The notes beneath the pieces are model-generated. The model was given only the letters and a program-made list of their open reading frames with translations, was not told the DNA's origin and did not search any database. Shown here in pieces: positions 41,968 to 51,017 of a DNA stretch of 64,000 nt (the first letter of the stretch is position 1; the number at the start of each line of letters is the position of its first letter). The translations under genes and the position numbers were made by a program. The DNA comes from Polyangiaceae bacterium (GTDB taxonomy: Bacteria; Myxococcota_A; Polyangia; Polyangiales; Polyangiaceae), in contig JAICQQ010000007.1 of the NCBI GenBank assembly GCA_025937785.1, positions 1 to 64,000 of the forward strand, read 5' to 3'.

Positions 41968-43293
41968 ATGCGTTCCCCAATGAAGAGCCGGCTCTCCGGC
42001 GTGGGCTTCGTGCTACTTGCTAGCGTCGTCACCACTTATGGGTGCTCGTCTGACGAGGGTGGCTACGAAACCATCGAAACGGACGATACCAACAACGCCG
42101 CTTCCGACGGCTCGGGGTCTGGCTCTGGTTCCGGCACGGGCGGAGCGAGCTCGGGTAGCGGAACGACCGCACCCTCGGGTACACCGACCAGTGCAATCAA
42201 TGGGAGCGCGGTCGGCAACATCACTACGGGGTTCCAACCCGGGACGAGCGATCCGGTGGACGAGACCTGTGCGGCCGCCGACACGCCCACCTCGCTGCAA
42301 AAGGTGGTGCTCGCGTTCGTCTTCGACGTCTCGGCGAGCATGGGCAGCGAGCAAGAATCGTACTTCAGTCGCGCGTTCAAGTGGGACCCGGTGGTTGCGG
42401 CTACCAAAGCGTTCTTCGAGGATCCGTCCTCGAAAGGGATGTCAGCCACGCTCACGTTCTTCCCGAACGAGAAGGCTCCCATCGCCGACGGCACGACCTT
42501 CATGGGCATGGGCGAGGAGTGCGTCGCCGCTGACTACGCAACCGCTGACGTGCCGGTCACGCCCTTGCCGTCCGCGGCATTCTCGGCTGCGATCGACGCC
42601 GTGACTCCCCCGGACACGATGACCTGGCGCCTCGGCACGCCGACGTTACCGGCGGTCGAGGGAACCATCCAGGCGATTCAGGCGCTGCAAGCTGCTGACC
42701 CCAACAGTCGCTACACCATGGTGGTCGTCACCGACGGCATGCCGGCCCTGTGCCCGGGTGGCGGCTTCGGTGAGCCGGACCCCAACCGGGTAGAAGCAGT
42801 CGCGGATGCGGTTGCTGCGGTCGCGGACACCATTCCGACCTACGTGATCGGCGTCGACAATCCCGTGATCGAGGGCGAGCCCGAGCCTCCGGATACCGTG
42901 ACCGACTTGAACCTGCTCGCGCAAGCGGGCGGCACTGACATGGCGTTCATCATCGACACCAACGATCCGACCGCGACCTCTGTGCAGTTCAAGACGATCG
43001 TCGATACGATTCGCGATTTCAGCTTCAGCTGCAGCCTGGCGATCCCGGATCCGACGAACGGCGAACAGTTCGACAAGAACAAGGTCAACGTGAAGTACAC
43101 GTCACCGTCGCTCGGTGAGGTTCCCTTCACCTACGATCCGACGTGCCCGGCGGATGGTAACGGTTGGTATTACGACGACGAGGCCGCTCCGACCACCATC
43201 AACATTTGTGCCAACGTATGCGACGCCATCCGCGTCCAGCAAGACGAAGGCAGCCTGAGCGTCGAGCTCGGGTGCCAGACACGCATCAAGTAG
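41968..43293 (+). CDS. vWA-domain lipoprotein (second)
   Basis: 441 residues from ATG 41968 with GGAGGTACTAAA upstream. The leader ends TTYGC (Cys 26). A Ser/Gly/Thr linker of about 65 residues follows, then a von Willebrand factor A domain (about 105-360) with MIDAS VLAFVFDVSASMGSE (D-x-S-x-S intact), a T in the MIDAS loop and MVVVTDGMPA for the final Asp. The C-terminal part has six Cys (e.g. FSCSLAIPDP, ICANVC). It is a surface-displayed metal-dependent adhesion-type domain with unknown ligand. Only loosely similar to the vWA protein at 1613-3664, so not a recent duplicate. Confidence 0.88.
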   Translation: MRSPMKSRLSGVGFVLLASVVTTYGCSSDEGGYETIETDDTNNAASDGSGSGSGSGTGGASSGSGTTAPSGTPTSAINGSAVGNITTGFQPGTSDPVDETCAAADTPTSLQKVVLAFVFDVSASMGSEQESYFSRAFKWDPVVAATKAFFEDPSSKGMSATLTFFPNEKAPIADGTTFMGMGEECVAADYATADVPVTPLPSAAFSAAIDAVTPPDTMTWRLGTPTLPAVEGTIQAIQALQAADPNSRYTMVVVTDGMPALCPGGGFGEPDPNRVEAVADAVAAVADTIPTYVIGVDNPVIEGEPEPPDTVTDLNLLAQAGGTDMAFIIDTNDPTATSVQFKTIVDTIRDFSFSCSLAIPDPTNGEQFDKNKVNVKYTSPSLGEVPFTYDPTCPADGNGWYYDDEAAPTTINICANVCDAIRVQQDEGSLSVELGCQTRIK

Positions 43294-43317
43294 GCTCACG
43301 CACGCGGCGCTAGAGCT

Positions 43318-43883
43318 TTAACTGGCGCGGCGCCGCCCCAAGGCGAACCCGAGCCCGGACAGCAGCGGTATCGCAACGAGACCCGGAGCTGCCGGTCGTC
43401 GCGCGAGCGTGCAGCCCCCGCCGCCGCTGGCAACCCACGTCGAAGCGTCGCTGCGCGCGGCCGATGTGAAGGCGATGTCGTCGACGCATAGCTCGAAGTC
43501 CGTCTCGCGCGGCCGTTGGAACGGAACGGCGCGCAGCGCGGCCGGGCAGACGCTTCCAGATGACCGGCAGCGTGCTGGTAGTGGCGCCCAGCATAGTCGA
43601 GGCTGATGTCGATGCCCCGAGCGCCAATGGTAGAAGGCGCGCATGACGTTGACGAACTCGGCGTCATACACGTCGTCGCCCACGCGGAAGCTCACGCTGC
43701 GGCCGTGCCCTCGACTTCGACATAGTACTCGCCCGCCTCTGCCAGCTCGCTGAAGTCTGCCAGGCGCACGGGGGTGGCGGTGGCGGTGTCGACGAACTCT
43801 TCGGAGAGCGCGCCGCGGAGGGCGACGCTATCGTCGTCCGTCCGCCGCACCTCGAAGTCTTGGGCCGACGCTGCGCGCGTCAA
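43318..43883 (-). pseudogene. Gutted GH9 endoglucanase gene with MYXO-CTERM-like end
   Basis: Minus-strand pieces in different frames match the two ends of a family 9 cellulase. 43883-43692 encodes the N-terminal Ig-like domain (SVALRGALSEEFV, RLADFSELAEAGEYYVEV). It continues by frameshift into SFRVGDDVYDAEFVNVMRAFYHWR, the junction to the catalytic domain. Then all (alpha/alpha)6 catalytic sequence is missing. What follows is the C-terminal end: ETDFELCVDDIAFTS, a carbohydrate-binding-type strand, and SGGGGCTLARRPAAPG then a hydrophobic segment and GRRRAS, a Cys-plus-TM-plus-Arg tail of the MYXO-CTERM kind. So a deletion plus several frameshifts. It was once a secreted, surface-anchored cellulase. 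Confidence 0.65.
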
Positions 43884-44962
43884 ATCTTTACGCTGCTACT
43901 CGGCTCGGTGACGTGGCCCTGGGCTCGCCATCCGAGAATGCCGCCGCGCAAGTTGGCCACGCGCGTGATCCCGGCCTTTTCGAGGATGGTCGCGGCGATA
44001 GCGGACCGAGCTCCGGCTGGGCACACCACGATGATCGGTCGATCGCGCGGGATTTCGTCCAGGTGATCGCGCAGCGTGCTGAGCGGCGCGATCACGGACT
44101 CTGGCAGCAAACCCATTTCCGTGGCTTTGATTTCGTCGAGTTCGCGCACGTCCACGATGGTCAGGCCTCCGGCGTGGGCGTACACCCAGTCGGGCTCGAC
44201 CTGCAACACACCCGCGTAAGTGCGCACGACCGGGCCCCAGTCGGGTAGGCGTGGCCCGTCGGAGCCGTCAGCGGGCTTTCCGCAGGCCAGGTTCGCAGGG
44301 ACGGCGACCTTCAGCTTCTTCGGGTGAGGGAGACCGAGGTTCTTCATGTAGCCGACGAAGTCTTCTTCGCGCACGCCGTCGCCGAGGCGCGGGTTCCAGC
44401 GTCGTTCTTCCCAAATCGTGCTCGAGCAGCGACCGTCGTAGTCGTGCGCCGGATACACCGCGTAATCGGGCGGCAGCGACAAAAGTTGCTCACGTACCGA
44501 ACGAAATAGCCGTTCGGCGCTGCCCTGCTGAAAGTCCGTGCGCCCTGCGCCGCGAATCAAGAGCGCGTCCCCGCTGAACACCATTCTTTGGGCAGGCAGC
44601 ACGAAGCTGACGCACCCGGCCGTGTGCCCGGGTGTCTCCCGCACCTCGAGCCGAACCTGGCCCATGGCGATCACGTCGCCGTGGGCGTAGGGCAGGTCGA
44701 CGCCGGTTGCTCCGGCGTTCCCCGAAACACCGATCGCGCTGTTCAGGGCGTGCTTCATCAGCCATGCCCCTGTCACGTGATCGGCGTGCACGTGGGTTTC
44801 GAGCGTGTGCGTCAGGCGAAGCTCGAGCTCGCGCAACAACGCCAGGTCCCGAAAGTGCTGCTCGTAGACGCAATCGATCAGTACCGCCTCACGCGTGGCT
44901 TCGTCGGCGAGCAGATAGGTGAACGTCGAGGTTTCGTTGTCGATCAACTGCCGAAAGAGCAT
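43880..44962 (-). CDS. Metallo-beta-lactamase-fold/rhodanese fusion (persulfide-dioxygenase-like)
   Basis: 360 residues from ATG 44962. The MBL-fold half (1-230) has THVHADHVTG (H57-x-H59-x-D61-H62 region), TPGHTAGCVSFVL and VFSGDALLIRGAGRTDFQQG, the last being typical of ETHE1-like persulfide dioxygenases, and YAVYPAHDYDG. The C-terminal half is a rhodanese domain with VYAHAGGLTIVDVRELDEI and an active-site loop IIVVCPAGARSA (Cys present). ETHE1-rhodanese fusions oxidise glutathione persulfide to sulfite and move sulfane sulfur to thiosulfate. The protein is cytoplasmic and probably for sulfide detoxification. It is followed by the decayed GH9 gene, whose 5' end it overlaps. Confidence 0.88.
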   Translation of the reverse strand: MLFRQLIDNETSTFTYLLADEATREAVLIDCVYEQHFRDLALLRELELRLTHTLETHVHADHVTGAWLMKHALNSAIGVSGNAGATGVDLPYAHGDVIAMGQVRLEVRETPGHTAGCVSFVLPAQRMVFSGDALLIRGAGRTDFQQGSAERLFRSVREQLLSLPPDYAVYPAHDYDGRCSSTIWEERRWNPRLGDGVREEDFVGYMKNLGLPHPKKLKVAVPANLACGKPADGSDGPRLPDWGPVVRTYAGVLQVEPDWVYAHAGGLTIVDVRELDEIKATEMGLLPESVIAPLSTLRDHLDEIPRDRPIIVVCPAGARSAIAATILEKAGITRVANLRGGILGWRAQGHVTEPSSSVKI

Positions 44963-45157
44963 GCGCCAATGGTACAGGAGCCTCGGACGCGCCGCACCCA
45001 CGTCGCCTCAGAACCGCCCCACTGCGGCCGGATGGACCGGGCGACCAACAGCTGGCTCACGATCCCCGGTCTCGAACTCACCCGGAAAACCCCGGCGTTC
45101 TGCGCGAGCGAGGAAGCACTGGCGAAAGCAAGCGAAGGTCGCTAGACCGAGGGACGC

Positions 45158-46567
45158 ATGGCCTCGAACTCGAATGCCCCGGCCGAGGCTGCCCCGCCAG
45201 AAGAGGCAGCCAAGATCCCGATCCTGGTGATCGACGACGATCAAGACATGTGCGAGCTCGTCGAGGCGGGGCTTGCGCCTCAGGGCTTCGACGTCGAATG
45301 GTGCACCCGCGCCGCCGAGGGGCTCGATCTGTTGGCCGAGCGAGACTTCAAGCTGGTCTTGACCGACCTGCAACTCGTCGAAGCGAGCGGGCTCGACGTG
45401 TGCAAGCGCGTTCACGAGATTCGCCCCGACGTTCCCACTATCGTCATGACGGCCTTCGGCAACATGGAAGCCGCGATCGACGCGCTTCGGGCCGGCGCCC
45501 ATGATTTCATCAACAAACCGTTCGACTTCGACACGCTGTCACACACGATGCGCCGCGCGGTACGGCATCAATGGTTGCAGGACGAGGTCAAGCGCCTCAC
45601 GGGGGTGGTGCGGCACGCGAGCGGGGCGGGGGACTTGGTCGGTGAAAGCACCGCCATCCGTCGCGTCTTCGATCTGGTGCATCGCGTCAGCGACACGGAT
45701 GCTTCCGTGCTGCTCACGGGGGAAAGCGGCACGGGCAAGGAGCTCGTCGCCCGCGCGCTCCACACCGAGAGTTCGCGGGCGTCGCGACCGTTCCAGGCGT
45801 TGAACTGCGCAGCCGTTCCTGCCAGCCTGCTCGAAAGCGAGCTCTTCGGGCACATCGAGGGCGCGTTCACCGACGCGAAGGCGACGCGCAAGGGGCTGTT
45901 CGAGCAGGCCGACGGCGGGACCGTGCTGCTGGACGAGATCGCGGAGATGCCGCTCGACATGCAACCGAAGCTGCTTCGAGTGCTTCAAGAAAAGAAGGTC
46001 AGGCCCCTCGGCGGCCACCGCGAAGTCCCCTTCGACACCCGAATCATCGCGGCAACCAACCGCGACCTCGAAGCCGAAGTGGAGCAGGGGCGGTTTCGCG
46101 AAGACCTGTACTATCGGCTCAACGTGATTCAGATTCACGTGCCTCCGCTGCGCGCCCGCGGCAACGACATCCTGCTCTTGGCCCAGCATTTTCTCGAGAG
46201 AAGCGCGGCGCGCCTGGGCAAGCCCGTCAAGGCCATTTCAGCGGAGGCGGCTCAGAAGCTCGTCGACTACGATTGGCCCGGCAATGTGCGGCAGCTCGAA
46301 AACTCCATCGAGCGGGCGATCACCCTGACGCGGTTCGACCACCTCACGGTCGACGACCTCCCGGAACGCGTACGCAAGTTCGACGCTTCGCCTGCTCACG
46401 TCATCGATCTCGAGCTAGAGCACATGATGACGCTCGAACAGCTCGAGCGGCGCTACATCGAGCGCGTGCTGAAGGCCAGCGCTGGCAACAAGACCCAGGC
46501 CGCCAAGGTACTCGGCGTGGACCGGCGCACCCTCTATCGCAAGCTCGAGCGCTACGAGTCCGGCTGA
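45158..46567 (+). CDS. NtrC-family sigma-54 response regulator
   Basis: 469 residues. The receiver domain (about 20-135) has the acidic pair D26/D27, phospho-acceptor D70 (LVLTDLQ), T98 and K120. The AAA+ domain (about 155-390) has Walker A TGESGTGKE, the sigma-54 contact loop as GAFTDA instead of GAFTGA, GGTVLLDEIAEM (Walker B) and RFREDLYYRLNV (R-finger). The Fis-type helix-turn-helix ends the protein (NKTQAAKVLGVDRRTLYRKL). The start codon lies 184 bases after the divergent MBL gene. No sensor kinase gene is near, so it is an orphan. It may serve sigma-54 promoters such as that at 58003. Confidence 0.92.
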   Translation: MASNSNAPAEAAPPEEAAKIPILVIDDDQDMCELVEAGLAPQGFDVEWCTRAAEGLDLLAERDFKLVLTDLQLVEASGLDVCKRVHEIRPDVPTIVMTAFGNMEAAIDALRAGAHDFINKPFDFDTLSHTMRRAVRHQWLQDEVKRLTGVVRHASGAGDLVGESTAIRRVFDLVHRVSDTDASVLLTGESGTGKELVARALHTESSRASRPFQALNCAAVPASLLESELFGHIEGAFTDAKATRKGLFEQADGGTVLLDEIAEMPLDMQPKLLRVLQEKKVRPLGGHREVPFDTRIIAATNRDLEAEVEQGRFREDLYYRLNVIQIHVPPLRARGNDILLLAQHFLERSAARLGKPVKAISAEAAQKLVDYDWPGNVRQLENSIERAITLTRFDHLTVDDLPERVRKFDASPAHVIDLELEHMMTLEQLERRYIERVLKASAGNKTQAAKVLGVDRRTLYRKLERYESG

Positions 46568-46694
46568 ACGGACTGCGGACCGCCAAACGATCCGGCTGGG
46601 GCAACTATGCTGAAGCCAGCGTGACGCAGATTCGTTCCCAGGGGTCCACCGCTGCTTCCACGATTCGGCACCGAACTTGCCTAGTTTGGCTGGC

Positions 46695-47849
46695 ATGCAG
46701 GTCTGCGCCTCGCCAGCTCAGCTCTTTTTGCGGTGGTTTTCATGTTTGGCGCTCGTCTTCGTGTCGTGCCTGATGGTGCTGAGCTGCCTGGGGCGACAGC
46801 CAGAGGCTTCTCCCCGGGGGGAACGCCAAGCACCGCCCCTCGAAGCAGCCACCGACCCGGTGACGGTGATGGTCGTGCTGGACGGGGTCCGTTGGCAGGA
46901 GATCTTTCACGGCGTGGATCGCGCCCGGGCTCGCCGTCTCAATCTGCGCCCCGAGACCGCCCGCCAGCTGTTGCCAAACCTCTACCGGCTCATCGACGAT
47001 CACGGTTGCGTGCTCGGCGCTCCCGGAGCTGGCAGCCTCGTGAGCGCGTCTGGTCCCGACTTCCTGTCATTGCCGGGTTACACGGAGATTTTCTCGGGAG
47101 CTGCCCCCGTCGATTGCCCCGACAACGAGTGCGGGCGCGTGCACCAGGTGACCATCGCGGACCAGGTGGCGCAACTCGGCCAGTCTCCGGCCGACGTTGC
47201 GGTGATCAGTTCATGGCCCAAGGTCGCGCTGGCTGCGTCGCACGCCCCCGAGCACCTGCTGATCTCGGCGGGGCGATCCGAGGCGGAGAATGCGCACGTG
47301 CTCCGGCAGTATCCTGCAGTATGGCAGGCGTATCTGGCGGGCGCTCGCGCAAAGCCCGCCCCCGGCTGGGGCGAGTTTCGCCCGGATCGACACACAGCGG
47401 CGCTCGCGCTCGACTATCTGCGACACGCAGAACCGCGGTTCTTGTTCGTGGGTCTCGGAGAAACGGACGAGTATGCCCACCGCAACGACTACCGGAGCTA
47501 CCTCTCGGCCCTGCGCGACGCTGATCGCGTCGTCGGTCGCATCTACGAGGTGCTCGAACGAGCCGCGCGCAGGGGAGCGACGACCCTGCTCTTCGTCACC
47601 AGCGACCACGGTCGTGCGGAGTTCGCGCATCACGGGAAGGCGTACCCCGAGTCAGCGCGCACCTGGCTGGTGGCCGCCGGCAGCGCTGTCAGGGCGCGCG
47701 GGGTCGTCCGTTCGCCTGAACCTCGGCGACTCGCAGACTTGGCCCCCACCCTCCGCGCGCTCTGGGGCTTCGAGGGTGAGGCGCCATCGGAGCTGCTGCT
47801 CGATCGGGAGCTGCAGCCCGGCCGCGTGCTGACCGAGCTTTTTCAATGA
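46695..47849 (+). CDS. Alkaline-phosphatase-superfamily lipoprotein
   Basis: 384 residues from ATG 46695; a TTG six codons upstream is a possible alternative. The leader has a hydrophobic core and a Cys near 30 (MVLSC), so it is a lipoprotein. The catalytic fold shows VMVVLDGVRWQE (first metal Asp), SGPDFLSLPGYTEIFSG with a Thr nucleophile, FVGLGETDEYAHRNDY (metal His/Asp) and LLFVTSDHGR followed by AHHGK. This set fits the phosphatase/sulfatase/phosphodiesterase superfamily with two metals. Substrate unknown. A sigma-54-like -24/-12 element ends 14 bases before the ATG, but would leave almost no leader. Confidence 0.8.
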   Translation: MQVCASPAQLFLRWFSCLALVFVSCLMVLSCLGRQPEASPRGERQAPPLEAATDPVTVMVVLDGVRWQEIFHGVDRARARRLNLRPETARQLLPNLYRLIDDHGCVLGAPGAGSLVSASGPDFLSLPGYTEIFSGAAPVDCPDNECGRVHQVTIADQVAQLGQSPADVAVISSWPKVALAASHAPEHLLISAGRSEAENAHVLRQYPAVWQAYLAGARAKPAPGWGEFRPDRHTAALALDYLRHAEPRFLFVGLGETDEYAHRNDYRSYLSALRDADRVVGRIYEVLERAARRGATTLLFVTSDHGRAEFAHHGKAYPESARTWLVAAGSAVRARGVVRSPEPRRLADLAPTLRALWGFEGEAPSELLLDRELQPGRVLTELFQ

Positions 47850-47874
47850 GCTGATCGCCCGGCGCGAGCGGCGG

Positions 47875-48870
47875 TCAGGACTGGCTTTGCACTTGGTTCG
47901 ACCCCTGGCCGTGAATCGGGGCCGGCTCGAAGAACTCTTCGTTGACCAGCCCGCACACCTCGATCGTGCTCGCCACGATCCACGTGAAGAGCGCGTGCAG
48001 ATCGCCCACCGTTTCGGGGTTGTTCGCCAGCGCTGCCAGTCGCTCGAGCATGCTCTCGATCTTCGCCGTCGAACGCTGCCCAATGCTCGAACCTTTCATG
48101 CGGATCAACCGCACCAGGTTCTTCGAGCGCTCGAGGTTACAGCTCACCGAGCGGGGGAATGCGTGGTCGAACAGCAGAAAATGCGCCACGGCGCGCCCCG
48201 AAAAGTTCGTCACCTCGCGCTTGAAAAACGGCTCTACACCAGAACAGTAACGCAAGGTTGCCAGCCACTGCGCCGCTTCGCTGGGTGACTCGACCTCGTC
48301 GTCACCAGGTCCCATGCTGTGGTGCTTCACGTCCAGTACCCGCGCGGTCTGGCCCGCACGCTCCAGCGTTGTGCCGAGCCGCATGAAGCGAAAGGGTTCG
48401 TCGTGCAGCATCGTAGCCTCGGCAACGCCGTGGAACAGCAAGCATTGTTGCTTGAGGTGGTGGTAGAAGGCGTGTCTGTCTTCGTCGAACGCCCGCCGCG
48501 CGCTGCGTGAGCCGAGCCACAACCACAGATCGTTCAGCACCTCCCACATCTCGAGGCTGATCGTTTCGCGGATGGTGCGCGCGTTCTCGCGCGCCATGGC
48601 CAGCGAGGAAAACACCGAGCTAGGGTTGTCAGGATTCCACGTCAGGTACTGCTGGGCAACGTTCGCGTCGTCGCGCTGATGCTCGAGGACCGTCTCCTGG
48701 TAATGCTCCTGCTGCCCGGTGACGATGACGAGCGGGCGCCAGCGATCGGCTTCCGGCAAATCGACATCGAGCTGGAACGCCATGTTCACGTCCTCGAGTC
48801 GCGCCAGCATTTCGACCCGCTCGAGGTATCGGTTCATCCAGAAACAGCTGCTCGCTACCCGAGAAATCAT
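47875..48870 (-). CDS. Alpha-E domain protein (DUF403)
   Basis: 331 residues from ATG 48870, which overlaps the upstream stop (ATGA). The opening [20 protein letters not shown] is the family signature. Other blocks: [40 protein letters not shown], and [20 protein letters not shown]. Alpha-E proteins are all-helical and nearly always follow a circularly permuted ATP-grasp gene. The pair is thought to act in a peptide or amide ligation pathway with transglutaminase-like proteases, still uncharacterised. No transglutaminase gene is seen in this window. Confidence 0.92.
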   Translation of the reverse strand: MISRVASSCFWMNRYLERVEMLARLEDVNMAFQLDVDLPEADRWRPLVIVTGQQEHYQETVLEHQRDDANVAQQYLTWNPDNPSSVFSSLAMARENARTIRETISLEMWEVLNDLWLWLGSRSARRAFDEDRHAFYHHLKQQCLLFHGVAEATMLHDEPFRFMRLGTTLERAGQTARVLDVKHHSMGPGDDEVESPSEAAQWLATLRYCSGVEPFFKREVTNFSGRAVAHFLLFDHAFPRSVSCNLERSKNLVRLIRMKGSSIGQRSTAKIESMLERLAALANNPETVGDLHALFTWIVASTIEVCGLVNEEFFEPAPIHGQGSNQVQSQS

Positions 48871-50333
48871 GAGTTCTCCAGCACCCAGGTGTCCTTGGAG
48901 CCGCCGCCTTGGCTCGAGTTGACGACGTATGACCCTTCGATCAGCGCCACCCGAGTCAGGCCGCCGGGCAACACCCAGCGCTCGTTTCGGCCGCTGACCA
49001 CGTACGGCCGTAGATCGACCCGGCGCGGGGCCACGCCGCCCTTGGTCCAAGTGGGGCAGGTCGAAAGCTCGATCCGCGGCTGCGCGATGTAACTGCGCGG
49101 CTTGGCCTTCACCCGCGCATGGAATTCCTCGAGCTCGCTCGCCGACGCCTGTGGGCCGATCAGCATGCCGTAGCCCCCCGCTTCGTCGACTGCCTTCACC
49201 ACCAGCTCCGACATATGGTCGAGCACGTACTTCAGGTCGTCGTCACGCATGCACACGTACGTGCGGACCTGCTGCAGCAGCGGCTCTTCCGACAAGTAGA
49301 AGCGGATCATGTCGGGCACGAACGGGTAGATCGCCTTGTCATCGGCCACGCCATTGCCGATGGCGTTGGCGAGCGCCACGTTGCCCGCCTTGTACGCACG
49401 CACCAGACCCGGAACCCCGAGCGCGCTGTCTTTCCTGAATACTTCCGGGTCGAGGAATGCATCGTCGATGCGTCGATAGATCACGTCGATGCGCTGAGGT
49501 CCCCGCGTGGTCTTCGCCCACACGCAGTCGTCGTCGACGAAGAGATCCGAACCCTGCACCAACGGCACGCCCATACGGCGAGCCAAGAACGTATGTTCGA
49601 AGTACGCCGAGTTGTACGGCCCAGGCGTCAACACCACGGTGCTGTCCTGATCGTCCGGCGCGGGCCCTACGGAGTCGAGCGCTTGCCGCAGTCGCACCGG
49701 ATACTCATCCACCGGCATCACTCGCGCGCGGGCGAATACCCGCGGAAACACCTTCTTCATCACCATACGGTTCTCGATCACGTACGACACCCCCGACGGC
49801 GTCCGCACGTTGTCCTCGAGCACCAGGATCTCACCCGCGGGGCCGCGGATCAGATCGATGCCGGCGATGTGGATGTACACTCCCCGCGGCGGTCGCACGC
49901 CGTGCATCTCGGGCAGGTACCCTTTTGCCCCCAGGACCAGGTTCGCCGGCACTTGGCCTTCCTTCAAGATCCGCTGCTCGCCGTAGATGTCCATCAAGAA
50001 CTCGTTCAGCGCCTGGATCCGCTGCAAGAGTCCCTGCCGCAAGCGTCCCCAATCCGAAGCCGGAATCACCCGCGGGATCAGATCGAACGGAAAGATACGC
50101 TCCGCCCCCTGCTGATCCGAGTAAACCGAGAACGTGATGCCCTCACGCAAGAAAGTGGCATCCGCGAGCTTCCTCCGCGCGCGAAACTCTCGCTCGCCGA
50201 GCCCATTCAACAGCTCGATCACCCGCTGTGCTTCGGGTCGGGGAGTGCCATCCGCCTGAAAGCACTCGTCGAATGCGCCTGCGAGCGGGCTGTAGTGATC
50301 GAATAGTTCCGGCGGCGGGAGGAGGTCTGCCAC
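48867..50333 (-). CDS. Circularly permuted ATP-grasp type 2 protein (DUF404/DUF407)
   Basis: 488 residues from GTG 50333. Family blocks: [79 protein letters not shown], the ATP-binding strand [37 protein letters not shown], and [15 protein letters not shown] (a Gly-rich loop). Near full length for the family. It is predicted to form a peptide/amide bond with ATP. It is coupled to the alpha-E gene. Substrate is unknown in any organism I can name. Confidence 0.92.
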   Translation of the reverse strand: MADLLPPPELFDHYSPLAGAFDECFQADGTPRPEAQRVIELLNGLGEREFRARRKLADATFLREGITFSVYSDQQGAERIFPFDLIPRVIPASDWGRLRQGLLQRIQALNEFLMDIYGEQRILKEGQVPANLVLGAKGYLPEMHGVRPPRGVYIHIAGIDLIRGPAGEILVLEDNVRTPSGVSYVIENRMVMKKVFPRVFARARVMPVDEYPVRLRQALDSVGPAPDDQDSTVVLTPGPYNSAYFEHTFLARRMGVPLVQGSDLFVDDDCVWAKTTRGPQRIDVIYRRIDDAFLDPEVFRKDSALGVPGLVRAYKAGNVALANAIGNGVADDKAIYPFVPDMIRFYLSEEPLLQQVRTYVCMRDDDLKYVLDHMSELVVKAVDEAGGYGMLIGPQASASELEEFHARVKAKPRSYIAQPRIELSTCPTWTKGGVAPRRVDLRPYVVSGRNERWVLPGGLTRVALIEGSYVVNSSQGGGSKDTWVLENS

Positions 50334-50411
50334 GGCCTCAATCTACCGACCCCCTTCGACCGCGCGCAAGCGTCAGTTTTTTCCGGCGCGCACGCCCGCA
50401 ATCCGCGCCGG

Positions 50412-50588
50412 CTAGTGTCGGGTCAGCAGATAAATCACCAGCTGTATCGAGTACACCACGGCGATCGCGATGATCGCGGCGTTGACGACGCGGTCGAGCC
50501 CACGAGCGATGGCCCGCAGCTTCACTCCGAAGAAGAGCTTGCCAATGAGCAAGCCCACGAGCGTAATCGCCAATACCTTACTGAGCAC
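50412..50588 (-). CDS. 58-residue two-TM membrane protein
   Basis: From GTG 50588 (GACGGA just upstream) to TAG 50412: LSKVLAITLVGLLIGKLFF (TM 1), basic linker KLRAIARGLDR, VVNAAIIAIAVVYSIQLVIY (TM 2) and LLTRH. It obeys the positive-inside rule, with the loop cytoplasmic. It lies between the tuf-like terminator and the ATP-grasp gene on the same strand, so it has its own promoter or reads through. Too short for most gene callers. No family recognised. Confidence 0.5.
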   Translation of the reverse strand: MLSKVLAITLVGLLIGKLFFGVKLRAIARGLDRVVNAAIIAIAVVYSIQLVIYLLTRH

Positions 50589-50673
50589 TCCGTCGGGATC
50601 GTAATGAAGAATGGCGCGAGTGCCAGGGGGAAGCGGAGTTCGGTGATGAACGAGCCTTCTGGGCAGAAAGCGT

Positions 50674-50702
50674 GCGGGGCTCCCGATGATTGGGAGCCCC
50701 GC
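50674..50702 (-). terminator. Rho-independent-like hairpin after the tuf remnant
   Basis: GCGGGGCTCCC, seven-base loop, GGGAGCCCCGC: a perfect 11-bp stem, 16 bases after the stop of the EF-Tu fragment on the minus strand. No U-tract. Between it and the stop is an 11-base direct repeat (GCGAGCTCACC twice, 50701-50722). It is likely the terminator of the original tuf gene. Confidence 0.7.
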
Positions 50703-50717
50703 GAGCTCACCGCGAGC

Positions 50718-51017
50718 TCACCGCACCAGGCTCACGACCCCGGCACCGACGGTGCGACCCCCCCCGCGCATGGCGAAGCGCATGCCCGGCTCCAGCGCGA
50801 CAGGGCGACCGAGCTCGAAGTCGATCTCGGCTCGATCGCCGGGCCGCATGCTCTGCGCGAGACGCAAGGTCCCGGGCACATCGCTGACCCCGAAATAGAA
50901 CTTCGGGGTGTAGCCGTCGGCGCACGGCGTCTTGCGACCGCCCTCATCGCTGCCGAGCAAGAAGATCTCGGCGCGACCGGCGCGATGAGGAGCCACCGAG
51001 CCAGGAGCGATCGGTCG
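50718..51017 (-). pseudogene. tuf: Orphan domain III of elongation factor Tu
   Basis: The minus strand encodes the last 95-100 residues of EF-Tu only: IAPGSVAPHRAGRAEIFLLG, then DEGGRKTPCADGYTPKFYFG, DVPGTLRLAQSMRPGDRAEI, DFELGRPVALEPGMRFAMRG and GGRTVGAGVVSLVR to a TGA. This is a clean domain III with the conserved DEGGR.TP, YFG..DVPG, MRPGD and RTVGAG motifs. The GTPase domain and domain II are missing: upstream of about 51017 the sequence turns AT-rich (TTAAATAGTTATCTATATG), with no EF-Tu homology. A GTG near 50996 could still start a 92-residue protein. Diverged from housekeeping EF-Tu (e.g. MRFAMRGGGRTVG). Confidence 0.75.
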
